Shown here: positions 36,801-45,830 of the stretch, in pieces
Layout of the letters: every line of letters starts with the position of its first letter
How positions within the stretch are numbered: the stretch's first letter is position 1
Source of the DNA: Siphlonurus alternatus
Taxonomy: Eukaryota; Arthropoda; Insecta; Ephemeroptera; Siphlonuridae
DNA length: 64,000 nt
Reading direction: 5' to 3'
Assembly (NCBI GenBank): GCA_949825025.1
Contig: OX463781.1
Location: forward strand, 746,501 to 810,500
Translations under genes and position numbers: made by a program
Notes under the pieces: model-generated
Told to the model about the DNA's origin: nothing
Seen by the model: only the letters and a program-made list of their open reading frames with translations
Database searches by the model: none

Positions 36801-38285
36801 AATGAATACAACACATAAAAAATAACCTTGTGATTCTAGATCTGTTATAAAATAAATAAATGGCAGAAATTATTATTGCTAACTGTAAAAATTAAAAATA
36901 ATCCCTTAAGTATATCAATGAAATGTATCTATGTATGTATTTGTTCATCATAGTTTTTTTTTTTTTTTTTTTTAATGAACATTATTAATTACTACTAAAA
37001 AGACATTAAATATAACATTTTTCTCAATATTCAGTTAGCTTAATTAACAATTTGAGTGATCAATTTGAGTTTTTGTTTGCTTGTTTTTATGTTTGAGATT
37101 TCAAGTAGAAATCTGGGCCAGTCACTGTTGGGGATAATTTATTATTATTTTAAATTAGTGACTGTAAAGCAACCTTTCATATCTGCATCTGAATAATGCT
37201 GCGTGATATCTTATAATTAATGGACAATTTGCATCACATTTTTTTAGTAGCTCAATCAAAAGAGGAGGTCGAAAAATACACCTATGAATTTTATGAGATT
37301 TTTGTTCTTACTGCATCAGCTCATTGAGGTATAAATGTTTTTTTTGTATAAATGAAATGTATCATGTTTATTTAGAATGAATAAAAAAAAAAAAAAAAAT
37401 AGGGATGTAAAGAGGTCACGTGACCTGGAGGCGGCGCCTGTATCGCCAATGACGTCATTGAACTGTCTGGTCAAGCAAACGATCGTCTATATAATGCTTG
37501 TAAACTATACATTAATTTTAAAAAATAAATAATAATAATAAAACAAAATCAGTGGGAGTATACAGTAAAAACTTGTTGTTATGTTAAGTCAAGGGACCCA
37601 GGAAATTAGGTTTACCTTATAATTATATTGAGTATTAGTAATACTGTGCTCGTGTTATGGTACCTTTTATATCAAAGTATTACCTTATATTAAGTTTTTC
37701 CTGTACCTGCAATGTTAATTATTTTTTACTGGACCGCAATTTGCTTTACTCAAAACCGAGTTTTACCTAAATAAGTTGCACAATGACGAGTTTTTACTGT
37801 ATTCTGTTTTTGGACTAGAAGAAATTTATTTATTTATTTAAACGTCTTTACATGGCGAGAGTTAAGGCATGAATGCCTTTTTTGTCTCTAACCAAAATAG
37901 TTTTACAATGTTATTATATAGATATAAGAATTTAAGATTAATACAAAAAGTTTGAAACAAATTCAGTGATAAGTTGTTAAAAGTTACAATTAACAATTAC
38001 TTAATTAAATTGAATAAAATAAATTATAAAGATGAAAAATTTATATGCACTGATTCAATATATTTGTATTTTTTTTAGTTTTTTGTTTTTTTGTGTGTAA
38101 ATGTGTAATTTCATTTTGTTCGTCATCTCATATATTGACTTGTTTGTGTGCAGTACCGCCTATGGAGTCTGGAGTTGGTGGAGGGGAGGGTGCCGCTGGG
38201 GTTTGAGGCCCTCCTTCACGAAGTCTCCGCCCGCTCGGGGGTCCGAGGGAGGCCCCCCACCACCTCCCAGCACCTCCCGCAGTGA
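24786..38285 (+). CDS. CREBL2: CREBL2 ortholog, small bZIP regulator (4 exons)
   Basis: The proposed CDS joins 24786-24833, 34160-34250, 34761-34882 and 38154-38285. Phases agree at every junction (0, 1, 0), giving about 130 residues against about 120 in vertebrate CREBL2. Order: acidic N-terminus (exon 1), basic GKRGRKPGRK stretch (exon 2), bZIP basic region with SRQSARECRARKK (exon 3), short zipper LREELEK, then the family's C-terminal helix (YRLWSLELVEG, FEALL). As in vertebrate CREBL2, a Ser (ERSRQSAREC) replaces the Asn found in most bZIP basic regions. Homologs act with CREB/CRTC-type or REPTOR-type factors in metabolic gene control, in the nucleus; that role is taken from the family. 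Exons 2-4 are secure. Exon 1 is less so, because 29387-29509 would also splice in phase. Confidence 0.88.
26140..27734. mobile_element. Family G palindromic element with CAGTCAGGGCCAG ends
   Basis: CAGTCAGGGCCAGAAATGG at 26140 mirrors CCATTTCTGGCCCTGACTG at 27716-27734, and TA repeats flank both ends (a TA target, Tc1/mariner-like, is plausible). The inverted arms match through TAGAAATAAAATTTGG / CCAAATTTTATTTCTA and on to a centre near 27260. The left arm is interrupted by a LINE at about 26411-27050. A half copy lies at 43491-43850. Confidence 0.85.
26411..27050 (-). mobile_element. LINE 3' fragment inserted in the family G left arm
   Basis: The minus strand reads IIKYGIICWGNS, FVLQKK, then after a frameshift LPLPCIYILECV, LHTRNVK and LYNKPPLS. 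This is the same C-terminal reverse-transcriptase region as the LINEs at 9.5 and 15-20 kb. The 3' end is an ATTGAATTGAA tail at 26411-26425. The uninterrupted right arm of family G (reading GGGTTCAAAACACG in the matching orientation) shows the empty site, so the fragment's limits are set independently of LINE homology. Confidence 0.85.
28330..28975 (-). other. GC-rich block with overlapping open frames, unidentified
   Basis: GC content is far above the surroundings. The minus strand has a frame 28798-28529 (Arg/Pro/Thr-rich, 89 codons). It overlaps a second, shifted frame 28673-28323 (116 codons, PGYGGDPREPPGKG, HRKTLVNFGVPKV). The plus strand is also open (28567-28971). High GC alone makes long frames more likely. 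The basic, proline-rich reading could be the 5' or ORF1 part of a retroelement, but I recognise no domain. Confidence 0.3.
29300..29386 (+). promoter_or_regulatory. Housekeeping-type promoter before the 29387 start exon
   Basis: Contains ATTGGTCC (inverted CCAAT), AATGCGCATGCGAA (NRF-1-like, 29330), CGCGCAAGTGCGCGCA, and TTCAAGATGGTGG, in which a YY1-like CAAGATGG overlaps the start codon. There is no TATA box. This combination is typical of TATA-less metazoan housekeeping promoters. Confidence 0.5.
29387..29509 (+). CDS. Start exon: alternative CREBL2 exon 1 or an unidentified gene
   Basis: ATGGTGGCTGCCCGC opens a 41-codon exon (MVAARKWNH, then KFDILPIDGDAIYGS, ending QANYFQ). It ends at a GTGTGA donor in phase 0, the phase needed by CREBL2 exon 2 at 34160. 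An internal GTGAGC at 29414 could be an earlier donor. The product matches no family I recognise. Joined to CREBL2 it would make a 155-residue isoform. It may instead begin another gene whose other exons I cannot find in this window. Confidence 0.45.
29525..29905. repeat. Tandem duplication with GGTTGCATACTTTCAGGGG units
   Basis: A block containing AACTTTATATAAA, TTCGTAAATAATGCTCGGAT and CCCAATTAGGTC occurs twice (from about 29533 and about 29748). Each is followed by two to four copies of a 33-36-bp unit with GGTTGCATACTTTCAGGGG. Confidence 0.8.
30047..30195. repeat. Two-copy tandem repeat (A/T-rich, AGGGGCCTAACA)
   Basis: CTCCTTAAAAAAATTATTAAA, an (AATAA)n stretch and then AGGGG.CTAACA occur twice in tandem, about 74 bp apart. 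Confidence 0.8.
30278..30446 (-). mobile_element. 5S SINE, 5' half only, reverse
   Basis: Minus strand: head ATCACTGAAGTCAGGCTACG and TTAATACTTGGATGGGTGA, then the body as far as the CCCAGTGCAGTGATGCACTT block. The 3' half is missing. Confidence 0.85.
30449..30727. mobile_element. Family A foldback MITE, left end truncated
   Basis: Shares AACTATTTCTAAATAATTAT, ACCCCTGAATCGTTAATAAA, ATAGTTCTGGGTTTC and the right end ATGTAGGTTGTCCATT with other family A members. The outer left end is lost at the junction with the SINE. Confidence 0.8.
31006..32411. other. Very AT-rich intronic DNA, nothing supported
   Basis: Contains TA-rich stretches and A/T runs (31129-31146, 31805-31820, 32321-32350). A terminus-like word GTCACGGGGAGAAATGG at 32074 weakly resembles a family G end. 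A short GC-richer stretch at 31440-31550 has no exon structure that I can support. Confidence 0.4.
32412..32750. mobile_element. Family A foldback MITE
   Basis: The ends AATGGAGTATATCGACCTCA and TGAAGTCAATATACCCCATT are inverted. The arms share TTGCAGAAATGGATA / TATCCATTTCTGCAA and GAGCCCGGGAACTATTTTTA mirrored. The centre carries two TGACGTCA sites at 32550 and 32602. Confidence 0.88.
33383..33866. mobile_element. Family B palindrome, older copy
   Basis: TAAGGGAAAGAGAACACAAA on the left mirrors GATCCGTGTTACCTTTCTC on the right. Both arms contain the family phrases TTAACATGTAAACCTTTTAG and TTCACAAAAATTCTGA, in inverse on the right. It lies in the intron before CREBL2 exon 2. Confidence 0.8.
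34160..34250 (+). CDS. CREBL2: CREBL2 exon 2 (basic GKRGRKP segment)
   Basis: The acceptor is TGTTTTTCAG and the donor GTGAGT. The 30 codons plus one base encode EGSRGERRES, GKRGRKPGRK, AEKTDMKQKL. The GKRGRKP..K.D.K.KL pattern is the conserved N-terminal block of CREBL2 just before the bZIP region. The phase-1 end fits exon 3 exactly. Confidence 0.92.
34480..34735 (+). mobile_element. 5S SINE, headless copy next to CREBL2 exon 3
   Basis: The body is recognisable (CCAGTGCAGTGATGCACTTG, CCAGGCTTTGGACATCACTT, TTTTCCACGGTTCCCTCA, CATTACCCCGCCGCGAACTG). The 5S-like head is gone and the tail is short. It ends only about 25 bp before the exon 3 acceptor, so it supplies most of the 3' end of that intron. 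Confidence 0.88.
34761..34882 (+). CDS. CREBL2: CREBL2 exon 3 (bZIP basic region)
   Basis: Acceptor GGTTGCAG, donor GTGGGT, phase 1 to 0. The encoded RSRQSARECRARKKLRYQYL, EELVADREKA, VFALREELEK is nearly identical to vertebrate CREBL2 through the DNA-contacting region and early zipper. This is the strongest single homology call in the window. Confidence 0.96.
34938..35596. mobile_element. Family D palindrome after CREBL2 exon 3
   Basis: TTAAAAGGAGGGTATGAATT on the left mirrors AGCCGTTCTCCTCCTTTAA on the right. Further in, TTTATAATAAATGCCAAACT mirrors ACATTATTTATAAATAAATG. It begins about 55 bp after the exon 3 donor. Relatives: 45831-46194 and window positions 1-135. Confidence 0.8.
36237..36344 (+). 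CDS. CREBL2: Possible alternative last exon of CREBL2
   Basis: After TATTTCTCCAACAG a GC-rich frame in the required phase 0 encodes TCQEATRRLLEDNEGDGNYL and 15 more residues, then TAA. It would replace the conserved C-terminal helix of exon 4. An internal GTAATT at 36286 could be a donor, but it would leave the wrong phase for exon 4. There is no homology support; the case rests on acceptor quality, phase and composition. Confidence 0.3.
   Translation, partial: TCQEATRRLLEDNEGDGNYLRRTFVTAGRGAHAVV
36388..36665. mobile_element. Family A foldback MITE
   Basis: AATGGACAACCTGCATGAAC on the left mirrors CATACTTGTTGTCCATT on the right, with TTATTGCAGAAATGAA and GAGCCTGGGAACTATTTTTA in the left arm. 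The right arm is partly deleted. Confidence 0.8.
37563..37799. mobile_element. Pogo/Tigger-like MITE (237 bp) with TA target
   Basis: CAGTAAAAACTTGTTGTTAT at the left mirrors ACGAGTTTTTACTG at the right, and both sides are flanked by TA. Short CAG...CTG ends at a TA target are typical of Tc1/mariner-pogo derivatives. The sister copy is at 38419-38596. Confidence 0.8.
37820..37990 (-). mobile_element. LINE 3' tail remnant
   Basis: In minus orientation it reads AAGGCATTCATGCCTTAACT, CTCGCCATGTAAAGACG and an (AATAAAT)n end at 37828-37841. This style of untranslated 3' end also terminates the LINE at 14945. No coding sequence remains. Confidence 0.5.
38154..38285 (+). CDS. CREBL2: CREBL2 last exon (C-terminal helix and tail)
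   Basis: Acceptor TTTGTGTGCAG, phase 0, 43 codons then TGA. YRLWSLELVEGRVPLGFEAL aligns with the YKQW...D.GKIP..IKALL segment that closes vertebrate CREBL2. The tail is Ser/Pro/Arg-rich. It is strikingly GC-rich for this region. A pogo-like MITE (38419-38596) and then AATAAA near 38605 follow, so the MITE may lie in the 3' UTR. Confidence 0.85.
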   Translation, partial: YRLWSLELVEGRVPLGFEALLHEVSARSGVRGRPPTTSQHLPQ

Positions 38286-38418
38286 CCTCGCCGGCCGCAG
38301 CAACGATTTCACAAGAGGACACCTTGTTAAAAGACAGCAAAGATTATCCAAGAAAACATGTCCCTTGTTAAAACACATCAAGAATTATCCAAGATGCTTG
38401 ATTGGCCAAAAGTCAGTA

Positions 38419-38596
38419 CAGTAAAAACTTATTATTACGTAAAGTCAAGAGACCCAGGAAAATAGGTTTTTATCTTATAAATATCGATTTTTTCCATACA
38501 ATGATAATTTTATTTTGGACGTGAACACAATCTCTTTTACTCAACAAAGAGTTTTACCTAACAACAATTAAGTGGCGTAATAATGAGTTTTTACTG
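38419..38596. mobile_element. Pogo/Tigger-like MITE (178 bp) with TA target
   Basis: CAGTAAAAACTTATTATTAC mirrors GTAATAATGAGTTTTTACTG and is flanked by TA. It shares AAGTCAAGAGACCCAGGAAA with the copy at 37563 and has an internal deletion relative to it. Confidence 0.85.
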
Positions 38597-39112
38597 TAGT
38601 AAAATAAAAGAAAACACCTTCCCTGAAGTTGGGATAATTTCCCAATACAGTGATTATTAGAGGAATATTAGAATTTAATATTTCAATTTGGCCACTTAAA
38701 AGTAGAAAATGGAGGAGGTTAAATTATACTCAAGTAAAGCGCTAAATATGCTACAACAGTTTTAAGAAAATCTTTGATTGGTGAAATTTAAATGTCTCGC
38801 GATTAAAAAGATGTAGTTCAAAACGCCGATGATGATCATTTAATTAGCCACATACACTGAACTGCCACTTGTTTATCATAAAATGCAAATCTTGTATAAT
38901 CTTGGAATATAATTAGACATAATTAAAACTTGGGAATATTTCCTTTAGTCGTTTTAAGCAAATTCTTGGATATTGAACTACTTTATAGTTATGAAAGTTA
39001 GGATGTCACTTTCAACCTTTTTCTTTATTTACAACGTTTCAAATCTCAAATAAGAAGTCCTGATCAAAGTATTTCACGGAGAAAATCTGTCAAAATTAAC
39101 TTCTTGATATTT

Positions 39113-39332
39113 TGTCCCTCGTTCGCAATAACTAGTCATTATTTGTGCAATAATGATCGAGCTGTCTGTTATTTCAGGTGAGCGCGCGCAACAATGAGCT
39201 TTATTTATTTATGTTTGACAACTCACAATTGCACTCACCTGAAATAGCAGATAGCTCAATCGTTATTGCTCATATTGTTGCAATGGGATTATGGTAGGCA
39301 GATAGCTCATTATTGCGGACAAGGGACAATTT
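39113..39332. mobile_element. Family C palindromic MITE
   Basis: TGTCCCTCGTTCGCAATAA on the left mirrors TTATTGCGGACAAGGGACA on the right. TATTTCAGGTGAGCGC and its inverse CACTCACCTGAAATA lie inside. The preceding 38610-39112 is AT-rich, with nothing else supported. Confidence 0.82.
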
Positions 39333-39856
39333 TCTAGATTTCTTAACTGTTTTCGGCCTATATACGTTTAATTTGTGAAAAGATCTCTTTGATGCTTTGA
39401 CTCACAATAATATTTACAACCCAATTCAATTCAAAGTAGTTTTTACATCCTGTTACTTTATTATTTTAAATCTAATGGGGGTGTATATTTGTTGCTGTTT
39501 TTATAAGAATATAATTAAGTTATATATTTGCTGTTTTTGCTAGATATTAGGTCTAAAAAAAGGCTACTATTTATTATATTGTACATGATCATAATTTATT
39601 TTTACTGTAGCTGTCCTTTTATTTCTGTATTGCAAATTTAATGAAAGATATTTTTGGGTCTAAAAAATTTTTGTAAACAAAAAATTGATAGCTTTTTTTT
39701 TTCTATAAATATTAACAATTTGTGTACATAATTAAATTCTTAGGTAGCCAAAACTTTTTTTTTTTTTTTTGTGTATGGATAGCAAGGACCTCAAGTTATG
39801 TATTAATTAAATTGTAAATATTTTTTTCCCCAATTTTGTTAACCTTCTAATACCTT

Positions 39857-40258
39857 TAAGGGTATGGTAACACAGATTAACTGATCGCCGTAGTCTCATT
39901 GATTAACATGAAAACCTTAGCAAATTCACAAATATTCTAAAAAAATTTTGAGAGACAGATTTTTAGTACCTTAAAATCACAGAAAATTTTTAAAAACAAT
40001 TACTGAGATGATTTTTATTATTATTATTATTTTATGATTTTCAGCATATAGAGGACTTTCCCAAACTAAAAAATTAATCTGAAAAATCGGCTTGACTAAT
40101 TGTTTTGATTTTTTTTCCTGTGTCTTTTAATTAGGTACTAATAAAATTTGTTTCTCAAAAAATTTCAGAATATTTGCGACTTTGCTAAAGTTTATACAAT
40201 GTATGTTAAAATTAAATGGGACATGTTGATCAGCTGATCTGTGTTACCTTACCCTTAA
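39857..40258. mobile_element. Family B palindrome with TTAAGGG ends
   Basis: TTAAGGGTATGGTAACACAG mirrors CTGTGTTACCTTACCCTTAA. The arms share the family phrase CCTTAGCAAATTCACAAA and its inverse. TTAA at both ends suggests a TTAA target. Confidence 0.85.
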
Positions 40259-40390
40259 AATCGTGCTGCAAAATGCTGTGACGTACTGACGTCATAATCA
40301 TGCAAATATTTAACACGCAAGCATAGAGAAGAACATTGTAAGACCATCACAGCGCCTTTTCTCTCAATTTTAACGTTATGCAGTAGATGA
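40259..40390. mobile_element. Family E palindrome (CRE-containing), degraded
   Basis: ATGCTGTGACGTACTGACGTCATAATCATGCAAATATTTAAC resembles the left half of the family E copies at 46738, 55455 and 56703. The right half is lost, except CATCACAGCG. The TGACGTCA is at 40287. Confidence 0.5.
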
Positions 40391-40817
40391 TTCAAAAAAA
40401 TATATGAGAAATTTACAATACATTACTCAAGGTTGGCTATCCAAGTATGAAATAACAAATTTCTGAAAGTTATCCATGCAGTTTTCCAATTAAAGAAGGA
40501 AAATGTCTTATTAATTTTCTATTATATTTTTCTTGCTTAAATTATTCCAATTCATTTATCATTTAAAAGAAATATGTTTTACAAAAGAAAAATCTAGTGT
40601 ATTTTTTATCATGCATGATTGACTGTGATTAAAATTTTGTTGTGAATAATTTTCTAAAAACAAAAGAAAATTCTGCTGAGCAGTTATTTTAATATTTTCA
40701 AGAAAATTTGAATTTTATCAAACTCATAGAGGATTAAGTTTGCCAAAAAATTTAGGATATTATTATAAAATACACTGTTCACCAAAAATATTATGAAAAA
40801 ATATGTATTTATAACTA

Positions 40818-41758
40818 TAGGGGCCGGATCTCCAGTTTTTCCACAGTTATACAAAAAATATGTAACTATGCTATCTATATTGATTCTGACTTAAAATGTT
40901 CACGAATCATGAAGTTTCATCGTCAAAAATGCAAAAAAGTTTGAACTGGAAAAAACTGTTTTTGAAAAGTGAGAACTGTTTCAATTTTTTCAAGTTTTTT
41001 CAAGTTTCGTAAACTTTTTCCAGTTTATGATAACTGGAAATGCAGTTTTGTCTTGCAAAAGCATGTTTCATGATAAAAATTATAATTTTGCATTATTATT
41101 TTTTTCTCCTCCATCTTGACACCACAATGATGTTGTTTCACGAATTTTCTTCACTGTATAATGGTACTTTATCAAAATATATCAAATATCATATATTAAA
41201 ATTAATATATCAAAAATCAAAATATAAAATATATAGGCATTCTGCAGAATGCTTCTGGAGAACATATATGCGTCGCGGCCAGATCTGTTGTGCGACTTCA
41301 CAACTAGCGACATCATGGCACTGAAGTTTGCACCTCTCTCGTACGTCTATAGATGTTGAACGCTTCATTCTCAATATATAAAAACTTCTTCACGAACAAG
41401 CGTTACAACTTCAAAATGACTAATCTTGAGATGCAGCTTGTAATTAACTGTGCTACTTCAATGTAGCGTTTGGATCAAAAATGTGAACCATCTCAAAATT
41501 ATTAATAAAAATGTTTTTATATACGAGTCAAAAATTATTTTTCATTGAAGGAAAAAAAAAAAAAATAAAAAATAACTAAATGATATTTTTGAAGGTTTAA
41601 AATGGTGACATTTTTAAAAACTGGAAAAAACTGTCTTTACGTTACTGAACCGGAAGTGAACTGTTTTCAGGAAAATTGAAAACTGTTTTTAGAAAAAAAA
41701 TGGACTGTGGATCCAGTGCTGGAAATCACAATTTCAAAAACTGGAAATCCGGCCCCTA
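40818..41758. mobile_element. Element with TAGGGGCCGGAT ends (0.94 kb)
   Basis: TAGGGGCCGGATCTCCAG on the left mirrors CTGGAAATCCGGCCCCTA on the right. Both halves are full of the words AACTGGAAAAAACTG and GAACTGTTT. The centre has a GC-richer patch (41245-41345) without a supported gene. Confidence 0.7.
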
Positions 41759-41920
41759 TTTATAAATCTGTATTGATTTTTGTATCATATTATATGTAAT
41801 ATGTATTAGCTGGAAAATGGCATTAATTAATATTTTTAGTATAAAAATTTATAAAGAGGATTCAGTTTTTACTATTTAAAAACTACCATTTTTCAGACAG
41901 CTTTTAATTATATGTGCTGA

Positions 41921-41963
<43 letters not shown>
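41921..41963. repeat. (TA)n microsatellite
   Basis: About 20 uninterrupted TA units. Confidence 0.95.
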
Positions 41964-41964
<1 letters not shown>

Positions 41965-42277
41965 CTGAGTGATTGCCATGTGAGCCTCATTATCATATCA
42001 CAATCATACTTTGAAGAAATTAAGAGTTATTGTATAATTCTTAAATTAAATGTTAAAAAATATTTTAAGGAAAAATTGGTATACTGTAAATATTAATGTG
42101 TATATGAAAAAATAAAATTTCCTTTCTCATTAAATACAGACATTAAATTTATTTCTTACTTTTTCCCATGTCCACTATATTATTATCTTGTACATTGTAA
42201 GGAATAAAGATATTTCTAATAATATATCTAGCAGGAGAAAGAAAAATGTGCCTCAAAGAGAAAAATATGTGTATTAA

Positions 42278-42690
42278 TTAAGGGTAAGGTAATAACACGC
42301 CCAATGTTAAAAAAAAAAAAAAATACCAAACATGAAATAAATTGTGAAAAAAAAATTAAAATCTTCTCCTCTACATCATCCCCTATCAGTAGCTAAAATA
42401 TCAGGTATACAAATATGAGCTAGTTTTTCGAGTTATGAATTTTTAAAGGTGCAATGATGACTACTTTAATTTTAACATGAAAGCTAGTTCCTTTTCTCCA
42501 TGTTAATTAAATTAGTCAAATTTTAAAAAAAAATATAGTCAAAAACTAGCTCGCGATCGAATTTGTATACTTATGATATTTAGCTATACTGCCATGATTG
42601 GAGAGATATATATAGAGAAAATAATTAATATTTGTATTTTTTTTTTCATTATAATTTTCATGTGCGGGATTTATTTTAACCAACTTCTTA
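42278..42690. mobile_element. Family B-related palindrome, right end eroded
   Basis: TTAAGGGTAAGGTAATAACA is the left end. CATCCCCTATCAGTAGCTAA and TTTCTCCATGTTAATT match the family B copies at 22489 and 54445. The final inverted terminus is not recognisable. Confidence 0.65.
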
Positions 42691-42865
42691 ATATAGTATG
42701 TGTATATGTAGTATATTAAGTATATATATCATATTTTGTGCTAGAAGTGACCTCTTTTGACGTCATGCAATTGTCCTCTATTATATAATATTTAATATAA
42801 GAAAATTTATATAAGCTTCCTCATTGTGGGGCGCACGTAAGCATCACGAGTCTAGACGTCAAAAG

Positions 42866-43392
42866 AACGAAAAATAAAAGAACGAAAACAATTTAAACGA
42901 AAGGCATTACACCGAAAACAAAAAGGACGAAAGTAATTTAACACGAAAACATTTTAAACGAAAATATAATTAACCGAAATGGAAAATGTGCGAATGCATT
43001 TATAACAAAACTTAAAAAACACGAAAGCATTTACAGCGAAAACATTTTAGCCGAATTCAATAATCACGAAAACCATTTGGCCGATAGTTTATTTAAACGA
43101 ATTGGAAAACAACGAAAGTAAATTAAAGAACGAAAACATTTAAAACGAAATAAAATATTCACGAAAACAATTTAACCGAAAGTTATTTGAACGAAAACAT
43201 TTTAGACGAATCAAAAAATAACGAAAACAATTTGACCGAAAGTTATTTGAACGAAAACATTTAAGACGAATCATAAAAGAACGAAAACAATTTGACCGCG
43301 ACAGTTATTTGAACGAAAACATTTAAAACGAATGGAAAAATCACGAATACAATTTGAACGAACGCTATTGGACCGAAATAAAAAACACCGAT
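42866..43392. repeat. 15-bp / 60-bp higher-order CGAA repeat array
   Basis: CGAA recurs almost every 15 bases (a few 16, 18 or 30) across about 525 bp. In the right half the 15-mers come in a fixed order of four: CGAAAACAATTTGAC, CGAAAGTTATTTGAA, CGAAAACATTTTAGA, CGAATCAAAAAATAA. They repeat as a 60-bp super-unit. The left half is more diverged. A poly-A run follows at 43431-43450. Confidence 0.92.
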
Positions 43393-43490
43393 GAAGAAAA
43401 ATATTAATAAAAAATTATAACAACATTTAAAAAAAAAAAAAAAAAAAAAATGTGAATTAAAACGAATGCAATATTAAAGAAGTATATATA

Positions 43491-43850
43491 CAGACTGAGC
43501 CAGAAATGGTGTTCCGAACCCATGCTAATATTTGAGCAGGTTAACTTATTTGAGCTAGAAATTTGAAATTTGGCATACGTAAACCCATCAAGGGTTCCAG
43601 ATTCTTTTGACATGTACGTGTTAAACAATTTTTAAAATTAATATTTCCTACCGTTTTAGGGGTTGATTCACGATTTGCTTTTTTTCCTTATGGGATTTCC
43701 ATGTTAAATTAAGTATTAAGTTGATAGAAAAATTTTAGTTGATTTGCACCAAAATTAGCTGTTAAGGTTTTCGGAGCACGTTGAATTTAATGGTGTAATT
43801 TAAAAAGTGGTGAAAACAACCCCTAATGAGATAATGACCCATACTACCCA
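43491..43850. mobile_element. Family G half element
   Basis: CAGACTGAGCCAGAAATGGT, GGTTGATTCACGATTTGC and CTTATGGGATTTCCATGTT match one arm of the element at 26140-27734. The second arm is absent. It is flanked on the left by TATATATA. Confidence 0.8.
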
Positions 43851-44350
43851 GTGACCACATGGACGTCCCCGGGACGCCCCGGGGACATCCCTCTAAGGTC
43901 CCCATCATTGGACATCCCCAAGGACATCCCCCATGTCCATCAAAAAAGGACGTCCCGGCCCTTGTCTAAAAATGAGCCTATGGTCAAGTGGTTGACTACT
44001 GCCCAATGGTGAATTGGCCATTGGTCAAGTGGTCAAGGTCAAGTAGTCATGGTCTAATGGTCCATTGGTCACGGTCTAATGGTCCATTGGTCACGGTCTA
44101 ATGGTCCATTGGTCACGGTCTAATGGTCCATTGGTCACGGTCTAATGGTCCATTGGTCACGGTCTAATGGTCCATTGGTCACGGTCTAATGGTCCATTGG
44201 TCACGGTCTAATGGTCCATTGGTCACGGTCTAATGGTCCATTGGTCACGGTCAAATGGTCCTTTGGTCATGGTCCAATGGTCCAGTAGGCATGCACGGTC
44301 TAATGGTCCAGTCGTCATGCAGTTTCAAGTGGTCCAATGGTCATTTGAAG
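43851..44350. repeat. GC-rich GGACGTCCCC words, then a 22-bp minisatellite
   Basis: CCCAGTGACCACATGGACG begins a patch of GGACATCCCC / GGACGTCCC words (43856-43955), which resembles the subterminal style of family O. From 44051 to 44248 nine near-identical 22-bp units (GGTCTAATGGTCCATTGGTC plus AC) stand in tandem. Diverged units surround them, from 43985 to 44345. Confidence 0.9.
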
Positions 44351-45164
44351 ATGTTCCCGCGTGCTGTACATCACGATGCTGCAATCATTTTATTCAGCCA
44401 CAGATTCGATAGGGGAAGTATTGCTAAAACATGTAATAAAATTAAATTTCAACATTTTTACTTTGAATTGGTAAAATATTTTACCTAATTCAAAATAAAA
44501 ATTCTACAAATAAGACGAGAAACATTCACAAAAACGTATAATCAAGAAGTAAAAAGTTGCATTAACTTAATTATATATAATATAGAGAGTTAAAAGACAT
44601 GCATCATGAAAGCATTATAAACAGCTCCTCGAGGTTAATAATAGTATAATAGTAATTTATTCATTATTACTCAGGTAAAAATGCTACAAACAAGACGAAA
44701 AACATATATATTCATGACTTTTATAATATGCAGAATCAATGAATAAGAAGAATTAAGAAAAAAAGTCATGATGCATTTACTTAATTTTTTATAATATAAT
44801 ATAGAGATCGAGTTTAATAAAAGACATGATGAAAGCATTAAAAACCGAGGTTATTTGGAATAAATTAATATTTCATAGCTTGAAATCTCAAATTCTTTTA
44901 TCATGGCAAATATATAAGCGCTTTTTTGAAGTATATAATTACCAATAATATAGACAAAGGTCAAATAAAGGTCAATGGGTCATCAACTTGTTATCTCATA
45001 TTATTGACCCTTTTGTGTGATGTGTTGTTGCCAAGGCTGTTTACATTGGAGAAACCCACTGTTTATCACTTTAATTCTTTGAGAATATAACCAGTATAAA
45101 AAAGAATATTGAAAAATTGTGTTCTTATAATATTATCACGAAAAAACATGATTTTTTTATCAAC

Positions 45165-45564
45165 TTAAGGTAGAGATATTAACGCCAAACAGCTATTCGA
45201 CGTAATCCCCTTTGATTAACATGTAAACCTCCTTAGCAAATTGACAAAAATTCTGAAATTTTTTTGATAGGCAGATATTAGTGCCTAAAAGCCATAGAAA
45301 AAATTTCAAAACGATTTAACGAGCCGATTTTTTTTAATTAATTTTTTTAATTTTCAGCATAGGGCTTTTCCCATGGAGAGCCAAACTAAAAAATTAATTT
45401 AAAAAAATCGTCTCGTTAAATGTTTTTGAAACTTTTGCTATGGCTTTTAGGCACTAATATCTGCCTCTCAAAAAAATTTCAGAATTTTTGTCAATTTGCT
45501 AAGGTTTACATGTTAATCAAAGGGGATTACGTCGAACAGCTGTTCGACGTTATCTCTACCTTAA
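45165..45564. mobile_element. Family B palindrome with TTAA ends
   Basis: TTAAGGTAGAGATATTAACG mirrors CGTTATCTCTACCTTAA. The arms carry CCTTTGATTAACATGTAAAC and its inverse. This is one of the best preserved short members. Confidence 0.9.
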
Positions 45565-45830
45565 TTGCATTTCATGATTTTCTATTTTTAGTATAAACTT
45601 TAGTCAAGGTTAAAGGTGAAACGCGGGAAAGTGCTTCATTGTTTGAAACAAAGATCTTTGTTTTCAGAGACTTTTTGTCTTCGTTGTGTGTATACCAGTC
45701 ACAGGTGTGCTCTTCTTGCATATGCTGCTACAATTAAGTGCTACACAAAATGGGTATACTACATATGATATAACTATGAACTCTACCTATGCACCTTGCA
45801 TATATATATACATCAGATGACATCAAAAGC

